Assembly: GCF_005280205.1 (NCBI RefSeq)
Contig: NZ_SUND01000009.1
Span: 1 to 64,000 of the forward strand
DNA from: Bacillus yapensis
Lineage (GTDB): Bacteria > Bacillota > Bacilli > Bacillales > Cytobacillaceae
Direction: 5' to 3'
DNA length: 64,000 nucleotides
Position 1 is the first letter of the stretch, and each line of letters begins with the position of its first letter. Both the position numbers and the translations under genes were made by a program. Below the pieces are notes generated by a model that saw only the letters and a list, made by a program, of their open reading frames with translations, was not told the DNA's origin and made no database searches. This document shows positions 1 through 10,006 of this stretch, piece after piece.

Positions 1-117
1 ATTTAGATTTCGGTTTGACGGCCAAGATCTATTATAACGATTGGAGATTTTTTTGTTTATTAATACAACTCTAGAAGTTTCGTTTTCACACACGCAGAGC
101 GTGTGGTTTAAAAAGCA
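1..117. other. Left-edge non-coding stretch with one hairpin
   Basis: I see no convincing gene here; all frames close quickly. A perfect 7-bp inverted repeat (CACACGC/GCGTGTG around an AGA loop, about 93-109) could be the terminator of a gene lying left of the window, but its T-tract is weak on both strands. Confidence 0.3.
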
Positions 118-157
118 TAATTAAAAGAACCACCTTCTCGAATGAAGGTGGTTCTTG
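118..157 (-). terminator. Terminator of the acyl-CoA dehydrogenase-family gene
   Basis: An 11-bp GC-containing inverted repeat (AGAACCACCTT/AAGGTGGTTCT) followed on the minus strand by TTTTAATT. It lies directly after the stop codon at 159. Confidence 0.85.
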
Positions 158-158
158 A

Positions 159-1307
159 TTAGTTAGCTTCAATGGCTTTTCTGGCAAGAATTTGAATGGT
201 CATATCATCCATCGGTGGATTATGAAGACCCGCTCGAACATCACGATAATAACGCTGAAGCGGATTTTGAAGCGAAAGACTTCTTGCACCAACAATCCGC
301 ATCGCTAAATCTACAACCTCAATCGCTTTATTCGTGACAATTAGTTTCGCTGCGCTTAGCTCAGGATTGAGTTTTGCCTTTTCTTCGTCAGTAGCAGCGT
401 CCCACTGTTTCGCAACCGAATATAGAAAATGTTTCGCCTCCATTAGAAGGAGCTCCATTTGTCCGATTCGTTGCTGAACTGTTGGGATATCAGCAATTGT
501 ACCTGCAATACTATTTGGTGAATAGCTCTTAGCAAACTGAATGGCATACTTTTGAGCCGCAACAGCAATTCCTAAATAGCATGCCGGAATATGTAATAAC
601 CAACCATTTACTCCTTTGTGCCCAGGAACAAACCGTTCAACATAATCATCCTCACTCAACATTACGTCTGTTAATACAAGGTCATGACTCCCAGTTCCTT
701 TCATGGCAATGCTATCCCATGTTTCCTCAATCTCTACTCCAGCAAGAGAGCGGTGGACGAGGAAATTTCCGGTTTCATCAGAATCTTTAACTGAAGCACT
801 GACGATAAAATAATCGAGCATCGGAGATAAAGTAGTAAACGTTTTTCTCCCATTTATAGTCCACCCATTCTTCCTTTTTTCAGCAGTTGTGGTCGGCCTT
901 CCACCTCGTGTAGGACTACCTGTCTGCGGTTCACTTGCTGCTCCGTTTAACAATGCTCCCTTTTTCACATCTTCCAAGACTCGTTTGAAGACTTCTTCCT
1001 TCCACAACATTTTCTCAGCAAGATTTTTTATGATGCCCATGTGCCAGCCGATGGATAATGCTGTAGCTCCATCACCTACAGCGATTTGTTCTTGAAGTCG
1101 GACGAGCTCATAAAGGGAAATTCCTTCCCCACCATACTCCTTTGGTACGGTCAGTTGGGTATAACCAGAATCAATAAGCTCTTGAATATTCTCATATGGA
1201 AACGAACCTTCCTCATCTACTTTCCCAGCTCTCGCTAAAAACTTCTCCGACATTTCGTTTATGAGCTTGATTTTTTCCTCTAATGTACTAGCCTCAAGAA
1301 ATTTCAA
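159..1307 (-). CDS. Acyl-CoA dehydrogenase family protein
   Basis: A flavin-dependent acyl-CoA dehydrogenase-fold protein of about 382 residues. It shows the N-terminal YGGEG motif (about 58-62), a SEPQTGSPTRGG flavin-loop segment (about 125-136) and a C-terminal RYYRDVRAGLHNP motif (about 352-364). The C-terminal motif resembles the branch that includes flavin monooxygenases such as DszC and HpaA-type enzymes, and I do not see the usual Y-E-G-T catalytic Glu. It may therefore be a monooxygenase or desulfurase rather than a fatty-acyl dehydrogenase; that is inference. An upstream ATG-type start at 1391 is possible, but TTG at 1307 has GTGAGG eight bases before it and begins where family similarity begins. 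It stands alone between two terminators. Confidence 0.8.
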   Translation of the reverse strand: MKFLEASTLEEKIKLINEMSEKFLARAGKVDEEGSFPYENIQELIDSGYTQLTVPKEYGGEGISLYELVRLQEQIAVGDGATALSIGWHMGIIKNLAEKMLWKEEVFKRVLEDVKKGALLNGAASEPQTGSPTRGGRPTTTAEKRKNGWTINGRKTFTTLSPMLDYFIVSASVKDSDETGNFLVHRSLAGVEIEETWDSIAMKGTGSHDLVLTDVMLSEDDYVERFVPGHKGVNGWLLHIPACYLGIAVAAQKYAIQFAKSYSPNSIAGTIADIPTVQQRIGQMELLLMEAKHFLYSVAKQWDAATDEEKAKLNPELSAAKLIVTNKAIEVVDLAMRIVGARSLSLQNPLQRYYRDVRAGLHNPPMDDMTIQILARKAIEAN

Positions 1308-1397
1308 ATGATATCCCTCACTTATTAAGCCTACTATTTTTGTAGGAATTACTATATATTCATTATGGACCTTAAAACAATTGCAAGGCAAGCAAAA

Positions 1398-1443
1398 AGA
1401 AATGCTGACCTATAAAGGTCGCGAAACCTTTATCAGTCAGCAT
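1398..1443 (-). terminator. Terminator of the S8 protease gene
   Basis: A two-part inverted repeat (TGCTGAC...GTCAGCA with inner ATAAAGGT/ACCTTTAT) directly after the protease stop at 1452, followed on the minus strand by a TTTCTTTTTG tract. Confidence 0.8.
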
Positions 1444-1451
1444 ACAATTTC

Positions 1452-4400
1452 TTATTTTTTGCCTTTTTCTTTTGGTGCTTTTTCACCTTTTTTGAGTTTA
1501 TATAACTCAAATGTTTCTGTCGTTTTATTTCCTGCTATATCGACAGCTTCAAACGTGAACGTGTTCCAACCGTCTTCTAGCTCTAAAACAAGGTCTTCAA
1601 AAGTTTTTGAAAAGCTTCTCATGGCAAATGGTTCTTGGAATTGTTGATAGAATTCCTCATTGCCATTTAAATAGAACCGAATTTCATCAAAATTATCAGT
1701 GACTTTCACATCCACGACAGGATCTTTAGCATTGAATTTGACATATTGGTCTTTTGGTACACCTGTAACTTCAATAACTGCCCCTGTGCCGTCAACAATC
1801 ACATCTCGCTTAATCGCGAACTCATTTCCAGCATTGTCAACCGCTTTTACAGCTAAGCGATGGAAGTTATCCTCTACCTCAATTGTTGAATCAAACTCAT
1901 AGTGTTTAGTTGCAGAATTATACTCAAAAGGAATCTCTTGTCCTGCAATAGTAAATTCTTTTAACCCTGAGCCTTCTTCAACAATATATCCATTCACTTG
2001 AAGGACATTGCTATTGTACGCTTCTAATGCTTGAGGATTTAGTAAATAGACAAATGGTGGTGTAGTCTCACCTGTTGGTTCAACATCCTTCTCTGCCACG
2101 TTTCCTGCATTGTCGTAAGCGACAACTGTAACAACACTATTCTTAACTTCTTCCGGTAAAGTAAATTCAGTAGTATCTCCAGCAAGAGGAGCAGTTAGGA
2201 TTGACTCTCCTTCTACTAAAATATCAATATAGGAAATTCCGGAACCATTTTTATTATCTACTACATCTAACGCAAGATTCCCATCTTGTTGCTCCGCATT
2301 AATAGTAGGATTCACGGTATCTACTTTGACTGGAATCGATACGGATTGCCACTTGGCATTTGGATAATCGATAACAGCACGAATTTCATAGTAGTACTGC
2401 CCATCTTTCGCATTGGAATTATTGATTTTACCGTCCCATTCCCAAAGTGGATTTAAAGTATAATTTGGATCTAATCCAGCATCATAATAGTTCTTGGTCA
2501 CTTCATATTCTGTTCTTAGCTTTCGAACTTCATTTCCCTTTTTATCAAGAATTGCCAACTCTACCTGTTTTGCATTTCTTAAGAAGGAAAGTATCGGGAT
2601 AATTTCATCTTGGACGTTATCCCCATTTGGCGATATGGCAATGTTGTTCTTTACAATTGTATCTGTAAGTGGATCGTACCCTAAGTAATTATAGGTAGAA
2701 CCGCCATCATATACTGCACCACCCATACCATAAAACGACTGCTCGTCATATGCCATTCCATCTATAATTGGTGCCTTATCCCATTTTCCTTTAAAACCGA
2801 CATAAGGAACACTCAAGGTTGGATTTACATCCTCAGCATCCTTCAAAGTCACATATCCTTCTACAAAATATCCATTCGGGAAGACACTTGCAATATCCAC
2901 AAGCTCCCCAGTTGACGGTTCAACAACCTTAGCATTTCGGAGATTAGCATTGACCTTAAAAGATACAGACCCTTTCGCAGGTACTGTAACGGTTGTAGAA
3001 GGTTGTCCATCTACTAAAATACTAGCGTCATATATTGGTGCGGACTCGAGAATATTAGCTTCATAACCTAGTTCTCCCCAACCAGCGAAATCCGTTTGAA
3101 GATTCGCAGAAACGTCATACTCTACAGCTTCATCACTGTAATTCTGCGCAGTTAAGGTAAACTCAAATTTATTGCCCACTTCTTTCAAAGCAACTTTTGC
3201 TTCATTTGTATTATTTTCAGTGACGATAACAGGAGTCTTGAGAGCAGAATGTAGCTGCATAATTCCTGCACCCTGTCTTCTTGGTGAATAAGGGTTATCC
3301 CATCCAAATGCACCATTCACGAAGCCCTGATCCTTGATTGGACTAGATGTATTCATCAGAATATTTTTAGCAAAGTTTACTCGTTCAAAACCGGTAACAC
3401 CGAAATCATTATCCACTCTCTCCATTACAAGTGCTGCTCCTCCAGAAACATGCGGAGCTGCCATTGATGTTCCACTCATCATTCCGTATTGATTGTTTTC
3501 TAGAGTCGAGTAGATTTGTCCACCTGGGGCAGTTATTTCTGGTTTAAAGTCTAGATTTGGTGTTAATCCCCAAGAAGTAAAGGCACTCATTTTTCCGCCT
3601 TCAGGATTTGGAGCAGTTGTTTTTTCTCCATTAAAAGAAATCGTAACTGGTTCTCCATTTGCTAACGCTGACGCAAGCTTGTCCCCATCGTTCTTAAGCA
3701 TGAAAAGTTGTGGAATGGTTATAGCTGCATCTGTCGCCATGTTTACATAGCCATCAACATTATTATAAATAATAACCCCTACGGCACCTGCAGTTTGTGC
3801 ATTTAAAGTTTTAGCAGTAAAATCAAGCTCGCCACGTTGAATTAAGGCGTATTTACCTGCAACATTTGTAAGTTGCTCAGGCTTACCTAGTCCACCGTAA
3901 GCAATTTCAAATGACTTTGTCGCAACATCATTAGGATGAACACTACTCGCCGATAAGAACGGTGCTTTATCAGCTACTCCAGCAATTTCATAATTAATTG
4001 CATCTAGGTCCATAAATGTATTTTCTACAGATGCAACCTGTAATGAATCGTAAGATACACCTGGAGAACCTGATACTCCAATATCCGGATTGGTTGCCAA
4101 AGGATTAGCCCAACCATTGCCTAGATGCGCTGAGTTTCCTGCAGATATTGACATAAGTATTCCGTTATCCACAGCCCTTTCAACAGCCTTTTGTTCCTGT
4201 GTTTCTGGGCTTACGAATCCCGCAGTAGAACCTAAGCTCATATTAAGAACATCGGCACCTAAGACAATTGCGTCATCAATGGCCTTCACATAGATATCAC
4301 TATAAGTAACAGCTACCTCAGGATCATTTCCAAACACCTTAAGAGCTAATAATTGTGCCTCAGGAGCTACCCCTTTAATTCCACCATTTTCTTCATCTCC

Positions 4401-5204
4401 GTTGGCGCCTACAGTACCCGCAACGTGCATACCGTGCATAGAAGCACCTGGAGCAATGTCACGAATAATATCATTTTCATCCATGTAGTTATATCCATAA
4501 GGTACCTTGTCTGAATAATACTGTCCTTTTAGAGCATTATCCTTTATGAATTTGTTCACGGACTTTTTCGTAAGTGAAGCATCCTTTTTCGATGTAAGTA
4601 CCATGTCACGATGTGTAGGGTCGATTCCAGTATCAATTACACCTACAATCATGCCTTCTCCTTTAAATCCATAATCTCTCCAAGCCTCTTGTGCTTGGAC
4701 CAATTCTTTGCTGTAGATCATTTCCGGAGCTTCTTCCGGTCTTTCGTATTCTAGAGATACTTGTACACTTGCAACTTCTGGAAGCTCTTCAATAGCCTTA
4801 ATATCTCCATACTTAACTTCTGCACTAAATCCATTTACAACAGTTGTAAAGGCTTCTTTTTCTTGCAACTTAACCTTCTTTTGTTTCACTTTATCTTTTA
4901 CTTTCTTTTGTTCAGCTAACTTTTCGTCTTTCAGCTTTTTCTTTGTTGCCTCAGGAAGCTCTTTATAACGCTTCTTCAATTTTTGAGCGTATTCAATAGC
5001 CGGCTCACTTTCCATCTCAACAATTACCCGAACAATATCAGAATCTTTGTATTGCTCTTCTACCTCTGACTTCGAGATTGACTTAACTGTTGAAACTTTT
5101 CGTTGCGTTGTTTCCTTCTGTTGAGGCAATGTAGCTGCCGAAACAGAACTTGAGAAAACAAGCAAAAACATTAATAAAAACATAAAAACGCTTTTTTTCT
5201 TCAT
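1452..5204 (-). CDS. Large secreted S8 subtilisin-like serine protease (Vpr/C5a-peptidase type)
   Basis: An exported 1,250-residue subtilase. Order of parts: Sec signal peptide (1 to about 23), inhibitor I9-like prodomain (about 55-155) containing a Lys-rich helix, then the S8 catalytic domain with Asp191 in DTGIDPTH, His257 in HGMHVAGT and Ser580 in SGTSMAAPH. A PA (protease-associated) insert occupies about 430-525, between His and Ser, as in Vpr and lactocepin-type enzymes. After about residue 650 come several Fn3/Ig-like beta domains, and the C-terminus is Lys/Glu-rich (KKGEKAPKEKGKK). No LPXTG anchor is visible, so it is probably free or loosely wall-associated. It is monocistronic. Role by family: extracellular protein degradation. 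Confidence 0.95.
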   Translation of the reverse strand: MKKKSVFMFLLMFLLVFSSSVSAATLPQQKETTQRKVSTVKSISKSEVEEQYKDSDIVRVIVEMESEPAIEYAQKLKKRYKELPEATKKKLKDEKLAEQKKVKDKVKQKKVKLQEKEAFTTVVNGFSAEVKYGDIKAIEELPEVASVQVSLEYERPEEAPEMIYSKELVQAQEAWRDYGFKGEGMIVGVIDTGIDPTHRDMVLTSKKDASLTKKSVNKFIKDNALKGQYYSDKVPYGYNYMDENDIIRDIAPGASMHGMHVAGTVGANGDEENGGIKGVAPEAQLLALKVFGNDPEVAVTYSDIYVKAIDDAIVLGADVLNMSLGSTAGFVSPETQEQKAVERAVDNGILMSISAGNSAHLGNGWANPLATNPDIGVSGSPGVSYDSLQVASVENTFMDLDAINYEIAGVADKAPFLSASSVHPNDVATKSFEIAYGGLGKPEQLTNVAGKYALIQRGELDFTAKTLNAQTAGAVGVIIYNNVDGYVNMATDAAITIPQLFMLKNDGDKLASALANGEPVTISFNGEKTTAPNPEGGKMSAFTSWGLTPNLDFKPEITAPGGQIYSTLENNQYGMMSGTSMAAPHVSGGAALVMERVDNDFGVTGFERVNFAKNILMNTSSPIKDQGFVNGAFGWDNPYSPRRQGAGIMQLHSALKTPVIVTENNTNEAKVALKEVGNKFEFTLTAQNYSDEAVEYDVSANLQTDFAGWGELGYEANILESAPIYDASILVDGQPSTTVTVPAKGSVSFKVNANLRNAKVVEPSTGELVDIASVFPNGYFVEGYVTLKDAEDVNPTLSVPYVGFKGKWDKAPIIDGMAYDEQSFYGMGGAVYDGGSTYNYLGYDPLTDTIVKNNIAISPNGDNVQDEIIPILSFLRNAKQVELAILDKKGNEVRKLRTEYEVTKNYYDAGLDPNYTLNPLWEWDGKINNSNAKDGQYYYEIRAVIDYPNAKWQSVSIPVKVDTVNPTINAEQQDGNLALDVVDNKNGSGISYIDILVEGESILTAPLAGDTTEFTLPEEVKNSVVTVVAYDNAGNVAEKDVEPTGETTPPFVYLLNPQALEAYNSNVLQVNGYIVEEGSGLKEFTIAGQEIPFEYNSATKHYEFDSTIEVEDNFHRLAVKAVDNAGNEFAIKRDVIVDGTGAVIEVTGVPKDQYVKFNAKDPVVDVKVTDNFDEIRFYLNGNEEFYQQFQEPFAMRSFSKTFEDLVLELEDGWNTFTFEAVDIAGNKTTETFELYKLKKGEKAPKEKGKK

Positions 5205-5686
5205 AAGATCCTCCTTTGTGATAATTATTTATTTTCTGAATATTTCTTTTTAAAATTATCACAACCAAATTCCTTATAAACAGAGACTTTAGGCCCACAA
5301 ATTTACAAACATTCTAGGATAATAGAATCATTCTTTCGACCCATATGTCGTGATTCGACGGCATTCCTTTAATTTTTATGTTATAAGCTATTTTTCTACT
5401 AAAAATAAACAGCTTAAAAGAAGGGTTTTGATAAACTACAACACAAGCCATCAGACCTATAAATGCACCTGACTCACTCTTAAATCGACTATTAATATAG
5501 AGTTATAATCCAAATTTCTCAGACTTTTACACTTAAAAATACCCATCTTTGGCAAGGTCTTTTGTAAATTCGTTTAAATTGGGCTTTTGGAGTCGTTTAC
5601 TTGTCCAAACCTATGGTACATTTTTTCATAAACTATAGGGACAACAAAGAAGGCTTGTTGTTAAGCTGCTGGATGGAGGTGATTAT
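5205..5686. other. Intergenic region between protease and YjcZ peptide
   Basis: About 480 AT-rich bases. The protease RBS (GGAGGATC) lies at 5206-5216 on the minus strand, and a SigK/SigE-like promoter for the YjcZ peptide lies at 5609-5635. I see no other gene or repeat. Confidence 0.6.
5609..5635 (+). promoter_or_regulatory. SigK/SigE-like sporulation promoter
   Basis: ACC (5609-5611), a 15-base spacer (16 counted from the AC) and CATAAACTA (5627-5635), matching the mother-cell sigma -10 pattern CATANNNTA. It lies about 50 bases before a YjcZ-type coat peptide, which fits mother-cell expression. Confidence 0.55.
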
Positions 5687-5785
5687 ATGAGCTACGGTAA
5701 TGGAGGCTACGGTAGTGGCTTTGCCTTGATTGTTGTTCTATTTATTTTGCTTGTCATTGTGGGAACAAGCTATTTCAACTACTAA
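5687..5785 (+). CDS. YjcZ family sporulation peptide
   Basis: A 32-residue peptide: a Gly/Tyr-rich head (MSYGNGGYGSGFA) followed by one hydrophobic helix (LIVVLFILLVIVG) and the tail TSYFNY. This is the standard architecture of YjcZ/SscA-type spore-coat assembly peptides of Bacillus. The RBS GGATGGAGGTGATT is close to ideal. It is preceded by a SigK-like promoter and followed by a terminator, so it is monocistronic. Confidence 0.85.
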   Translation: MSYGNGGYGSGFALIVVLFILLVIVGTSYFNY

Positions 5786-5823
5786 ACTAATAATCGTTCG
5801 CCACCACCAGTTTGCTTTTAAAA

Positions 5824-5858
5824 AAGGTCAGCCTAATGCCAGAGGCTGATCTTTTGTT
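5824..5858 (+). terminator. Terminator of the YjcZ peptide gene
   Basis: GGTCAGCCT/AGGCTGATC stem followed by TTTTGTTAT, about 40 bases after the stop codon. Confidence 0.8.
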
Positions 5859-5867
5859 ATTTGTTAG

Positions 5868-5951
5868 ATTGTTACCTTTAAATTGGCATTTAAAATGGCA
5901 ACGGTGCTCGGCATAACGGTCGATGAGCTTTTTATTAACGATAACGATTAA
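5868..5951 (+). pseudogene. Remnant of an XRE-family helix-turn-helix regulator (C-terminal end only)
   Basis: An open stretch of about 27 codons ending in TAA reads K-L-A-F-K-M-A-T-V-L-G-I-T-V-D-E-L-F-I-N, the typical end of a small Cro/C1-type repressor (LALKIAKVLGVSVDELF). No start codon, RBS or HTH part precedes it: an in-frame TAG lies at 5865-5867 and the YjcZ terminator just upstream. I read it as a decayed gene end. Confidence 0.65.
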
Positions 5952-6035
5952 CTTTATTTAACTGAGGGGCATATAGATTTTGTCTGATGATAGTGTTATG
6001 ATTTTAAATAATTATCCATTAGAGGAGCGGTAAAA

Positions 6036-6791
6036 TTGCGGTTTTCAGATAAATTTAAGCAATCCAATAGACCATTTTTATGCACTCCCATCATTGGCAA
6101 ATCAAAAGAAGAACTAATTGATGAAATTGCGAGTGTAAGCATAAAAAATCCTGATATCATTGAATGGAGAGTAGACTACTTTCAAGACATTCATGATTTC
6201 GAAAAGGTTGTAGAGGTCGCACAGACACTCAAAGAAGTTTCTAAAGATATTCCATTACTTCTTACCTTGCGTTCTGTTGCCGAAGGCGGGAATCCAACTT
6301 CTCTTTCATCGTTGAAAGTTGTGGAACTGCTGATACATATATGTAAAACTAGCTTCATAGATTTGATCGATTATGAAATAAATAATCCTGATGAAGACAT
6401 CCGACAAATCAAAGAGGCCGCTCTTGAACACGGGAAATTTTTAATCTTATCGTTTCATGATTATTCTAAAACCCCTTCTAACGAAGAGCTACTTAATATC
6501 TTTAAAAGAGCGCAATCGCTAGGTGCAGATGTAGCTAAAATTGCTGTGATGCCAAATGACCATGGTGATGTCATTCGATTACTCGATGTGACCAATCAAG
6601 CGAAAGATGTTCTTCAAATTCCAGTAGCGACTATGTCCTTGAACAGTCTTGGAGCAATAAGCAGAATGTTCGGTTGGGTATTCGGGTCAAGGCTCATATA
6701 TACAGTGGGAACGAACAGGTCGGCCCCAGGTCAAATACCAATTGAAGAAATGCAAGAATTAATCAAGACAATTGGTACATATCAGGAATAG
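6036..6791 (+). CDS. aroD: Type I 3-dehydroquinate dehydratase
   Basis: Catalyses the third step of the shikimate pathway, dehydration of 3-dehydroquinate through a Schiff-base lysine. The 251-residue TIM-barrel protein has EWRVD (43-47), RSVAEGG (79-85), His141 in SFHDYSKTP, and Schiff-base Lys168 in AKIAVMP. The C-terminal APGQIPI loop matches the family. It starts at TTG with GGAGCGG upstream. It is monocistronic, ended by a strong hairpin, and not linked to other aro genes, though it supplies chorismate for the trp operon about 1.2 kb away. Confidence 0.95.
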   Translation: MRFSDKFKQSNRPFLCTPIIGKSKEELIDEIASVSIKNPDIIEWRVDYFQDIHDFEKVVEVAQTLKEVSKDIPLLLTLRSVAEGGNPTSLSSLKVVELLIHICKTSFIDLIDYEINNPDEDIRQIKEAALEHGKFLILSFHDYSKTPSNEELLNIFKRAQSLGADVAKIAVMPNDHGDVIRLLDVTNQAKDVLQIPVATMSLNSLGAISRMFGWVFGSRLIYTVGTNRSAPGQIPIEEMQELIKTIGTYQE

Positions 6792-6793
6792 TA

Positions 6794-6834
6794 AAAGGCC
6801 GACCACGTAATCAACATGGTCGGCCATAATTTTA
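6794..6834. terminator. Bidirectional terminator between aroD and the permease gene
   Basis: GGCCGACCA/TGGTCGGCC stem flanked by A- and T-rich tracts (TAATTTTA on plus), between two convergent genes. Confidence 0.85.
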
Positions 6835-7926
6835 TGTGGTCTTATATATTTTTGCGATATTGACTACAATGACCTTCACAATCGAGTAAGCCGGAATGAC
6901 AAAGATGACCCCGATTAATCCGACGAGATTTCCTGCTGTTAAAATTAACACAATAATCGTTAATGGATGAATATTCAACGATTTCCCCATAATATTAGGA
7001 GAAATAATATTTCCTTCAATTTGCTGGGCGATAACCATAATGATGGCAACGTATAGCACCATAATCGGTTTTTGGAAAACAGCGACCAAGACTGCAGGGA
7101 TAACCGCGATATACGGACCTAAAAAAGGAATAACATTCGTAAACATGCCAAACACTGCTAAAACGAGCGAATAATCGAGCCCAATGATGAGATATCCGAT
7201 GTATAACAAAATTCCAACTATCAAGCTTACAAGCATTTGCCCTTGAATATAGGTAGCAATTGTTTTATCCATGTCCTTTAAGATTTTAAGCACATGATCC
7301 TTTTTTGATTTCGGGAAAAATACTGTGACAGTTTTCGCAAATCTTGGACTATCTTTAAGCATATAAAAGAGAATAAACGGAACAAGTACGATCGCAAACA
7401 GTGTGTTAATAAACCCACCGATGACACCAAATATTCCTAAAACCCCATTTGCAATATTCCCTACATTATCTTGAATTTTTGTTTGTAAATCCTCAGTAGC
7501 AGAATTGATTGCATCCTGAACAAAGCTTGGGAAGGTATTCCAATTCACCTGCAAATAATTAATCCAATCCGTTACAGTCGCAACCATTGTCGGTAAATTT
7601 TCAATGAAGTTTTCTAACTGATCATTTATTGCTGGTGCCACTAATTTAACAACGCCATAGATAAATAAAGCGATGGCGACATAAGCTGCAAGAATCGCTA
7701 TCCATTTTGGTACTTTTCTTTTTTCAAGAAACGTAACCAATGGACGGCATAAATAGAACAATATTCCCGCTAACACAAATGGTAGAAAGATTGTCTGAAT
7801 CAGCACAACCACAGGTACTAATAAGAACTGATTCACATTGAGTAAAAACACAATAAGTAAAAATAATATGATGGCCAGCATCACTTTAAACCATCTTTTT
7901 TCCAATAATGACACTACACTATTCAC
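6832..7926 (-). CDS. AI-2E family transporter
   Basis: A 364-residue integral membrane protein of the AI-2E (PF01594/UPF0118) family. There is an N-terminal hydrophobic hairpin (about 15-60), a third segment (about 75-95), a soluble amphipathic stretch (about 100-150), then several further helices. Typical family motifs include VPFILFYMLKD, a Gly-rich VIPFLGPYIAVIPAVLVA and EGNIISPNIMGKSLNIHPL near the end. Members include B. subtilis YtvI and YueF and Na+(Li+)/H+ antiporters; the substrate cannot be told from sequence. Monocistronic. Confidence 0.9.
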   Translation of the reverse strand: MNSVVSLLEKRWFKVMLAIILFLLIVFLLNVNQFLLVPVVVLIQTIFLPFVLAGILFYLCRPLVTFLEKRKVPKWIAILAAYVAIALFIYGVVKLVAPAINDQLENFIENLPTMVATVTDWINYLQVNWNTFPSFVQDAINSATEDLQTKIQDNVGNIANGVLGIFGVIGGFINTLFAIVLVPFILFYMLKDSPRFAKTVTVFFPKSKKDHVLKILKDMDKTIATYIQGQMLVSLIVGILLYIGYLIIGLDYSLVLAVFGMFTNVIPFLGPYIAVIPAVLVAVFQKPIMVLYVAIIMVIAQQIEGNIISPNIMGKSLNIHPLTIIVLILTAGNLVGLIGVIFVIPAYSIVKVIVVNIAKIYKTT

Positions 7927-7995
7927 ATCCTACATTTGACCAAATTTTTCCTCTCTTGAATATATCAAGCTTTCCTTTAAAAATCCAATGAAATC

Positions 7996-8023
7996 ATAAA
8001 AAGCGGATGGTCTCCCATCCGCA
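7996..8023 (-). terminator. Terminator of the trp operon
   Basis: Perfect GCGGATGG/CCATCCGC stem followed on the minus strand by TTTTTATG, just after the trpA stop at 8028. Confidence 0.9.
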
Positions 8024-8027
8024 TACT

Positions 8028-8807
8028 TTACACATTTACTGTTTTCGCAGCCTGAATCAATTTTTCAATTTCATCAAGTTTATTCTCTTGAAATAAATCA
8101 ACGATCTTACTTCCTACCACTACCCCATCACAATATTGTCCCATTTCCTTTACCTGTTCTGGAGTTGAGATTCCAAATCCAGCGAGAACAGGAATTGGAC
8201 TGATGCTTTGAATCTTCTTCAAATAGTCCCCAACTTGTTTGTGAAAATCAACTCGCGCCCCTGTTATCCCTGTTACCGTGACAGCATAGAGGAAACCATT
8301 GCCCCTCTTTGCTATTTCTTTTATCCGTTCCTCGGAGCTAGTCAACGTAACCAACCGGATTAGTTCGATTTGAGCAACAGTTAAATGCGAAAGGATGATC
8401 TCTTCCTCTTCAATTGGCACATCTGGAATAATTAATCCATCCACACCTGCCCGACTCGCATCTTCAATAAAAGAGGTGATGCCATATGCATAAATCGGAT
8501 TCATGTACGTCATTACTATAATTGGTATAGAGACAATCGGACGCAAATTTAGAATGGTTTCGAGTACAGCTTTTAAAGTCGTATTTTCTTTTAGCGAACG
8601 CAATCCTGCCTCTTGAATCGTCGGTCCATCGGCAACCGGGTCGGAAAATGGGATTCCAATTTCAATTGCTGTTGCCCCACAAGTTTCTAGAAAAACGATC
8701 CGTTCCATTAACGAGTCCAGTCCACCATCTCCTGCCATGATATACGGAACAAATGCTTTTTCATTTTTCTCCTTTGTACGCTTCAATGCTTTTTCTAACC
8801 GATTCAT
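8028..8807 (-). CDS. trpA: Tryptophan synthase alpha subunit
   Basis: Cleaves indole-3-glycerol phosphate to indole, which is channelled to TrpB. The 259-residue TIM barrel carries the catalytic pair Glu49 ([10 protein letters not shown]) and Asp60 (PVADGPT), plus phosphate-binding GFGIS near the C-terminus. It is the last gene of trpEGDCFBA and overlaps trpB by 4 bases, suggesting translational coupling. Confidence 0.97.
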   Translation of the reverse strand: MNRLEKALKRTKEKNEKAFVPYIMAGDGGLDSLMERIVFLETCGATAIEIGIPFSDPVADGPTIQEAGLRSLKENTTLKAVLETILNLRPIVSIPIIVMTYMNPIYAYGITSFIEDASRAGVDGLIIPDVPIEEEEIILSHLTVAQIELIRLVTLTSSEERIKEIAKRGNGFLYAVTVTGITGARVDFHKQVGDYLKKIQSISPIPVLAGFGISTPEQVKEMGQYCDGVVVGSKIVDLFQENKLDEIEKLIQAAKTVNV

Positions 8808-10006
8808 TCAGCATCTCCCTCCAATCTTGTTTTCACCGTATGAACATCCTTGTCGCCACGCCCCGATAAACAAACAACCATGCCTTCCTCAGCATCCATT
8901 GTTTTGGCGAGCTTAATCGCATAAGCTACTGCATGAGCGCTCTCTAAAGCTGGAATGATCCCTTCTAATTTGCAAAGAAGTTGCAACGCCTCTAGCGCTT
9001 CGTCATCTGTAATCGAGTGATATTGAACTCTACCGATATCATTCAAATAGCTGTGCTCTGGGCCAACACCTGGATAATCCAGACCTGCTGAAATGGAATG
9101 AGCTTCTTGGATCTGGCCTGCCTCATCCTGTAATAGATACATCAGCGCTCCATGTAACACTCCTGGCTTTCCTTTTGTAAGTGAAGCGGCATGTTTATCT
9201 GTATCAATCCCTAATCCGGCAGCTTCAACACCATAAAGCTTCACTTCTTGATTCTCTATAAACGGATAAAACATCCCCATCGAGTTGCTGCCCCCACCTA
9301 TACAAGCCACTAAGCTTTCCGGTAACCTTCCCTCTTTTTCGAAAAATTGTTCCTTCGTTTCTTTCCCAATTACACTTTGAAAATCTCGTACCATCATTGG
9401 GAATGGGTGAGGTCCCATAACAGACCCTAATATATAGTGGGTATCATTGACATTAGAAACCCAGTAACGAAGAGCTTCATTACAAGCATCTTTAAGCGTT
9501 TTGCTTCCAGAAGTAACGCTTTCGACTCTTGCTCCTAGCAGCTCCATACGAAAAACGTTCAATTGCTGACGTTTGATATCTTCTTCTCCCATAAAGATTA
9601 CGCATTCTAGATTTAAGAGCGCACAAACGGTGGCAGTCGCGACTCCGTGCTGGCCTGCACCAGTCTCAGCCACGATTTTTTTCTTGCCCATCCGTACTGC
9701 AAGAAGTGCTTGCCCGATTGTATTATTGATTTTGTGAGCACCGGTATGGTTCAAATCCTCACGCTTTAAATATATTTTTGCTCCACCTGCGAAATTCGTG
9801 AGATTTTCAGCAAAATATAGTGGTGTCTTTCTGCCAACATAGTCTGTTAATAATGAATTCAATTCTAAATGAAATGCTTCATCCTTCATCGCTTCTTTGT
9901 AGGCTGCTTCCAGCTCTTTTACCGCTTGCATCAGAGTTTCAGGGATAAATCTCCCTCCGTATATTCCGAAATGTCCTGTTTCATTTGGTAATGTATATGT
10001 GCTCAT
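8804..10006 (-). CDS. trpB: Tryptophan synthase beta subunit
   Basis: PLP-dependent condensation of indole and serine to tryptophan. The 400-residue protein has the PLP lysine at 92 in HTGAHKINN, Glu114 in ETGAGQHG and the phosphate loop GGGSNSMG (237-244). The length is standard for TrpB1. It overlaps trpF and trpA by 4 bases on either side. Confidence 0.98.
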   Translation of the reverse strand: MSTYTLPNETGHFGIYGGRFIPETLMQAVKELEAAYKEAMKDEAFHLELNSLLTDYVGRKTPLYFAENLTNFAGGAKIYLKREDLNHTGAHKINNTIGQALLAVRMGKKKIVAETGAGQHGVATATVCALLNLECVIFMGEEDIKRQQLNVFRMELLGARVESVTSGSKTLKDACNEALRYWVSNVNDTHYILGSVMGPHPFPMMVRDFQSVIGKETKEQFFEKEGRLPESLVACIGGGSNSMGMFYPFIENQEVKLYGVEAAGLGIDTDKHAASLTKGKPGVLHGALMYLLQDEAGQIQEAHSISAGLDYPGVGPEHSYLNDIGRVQYHSITDDEALEALQLLCKLEGIIPALESAHAVAYAIKLAKTMDAEEGMVVCLSGRGDKDVHTVKTRLEGDAE

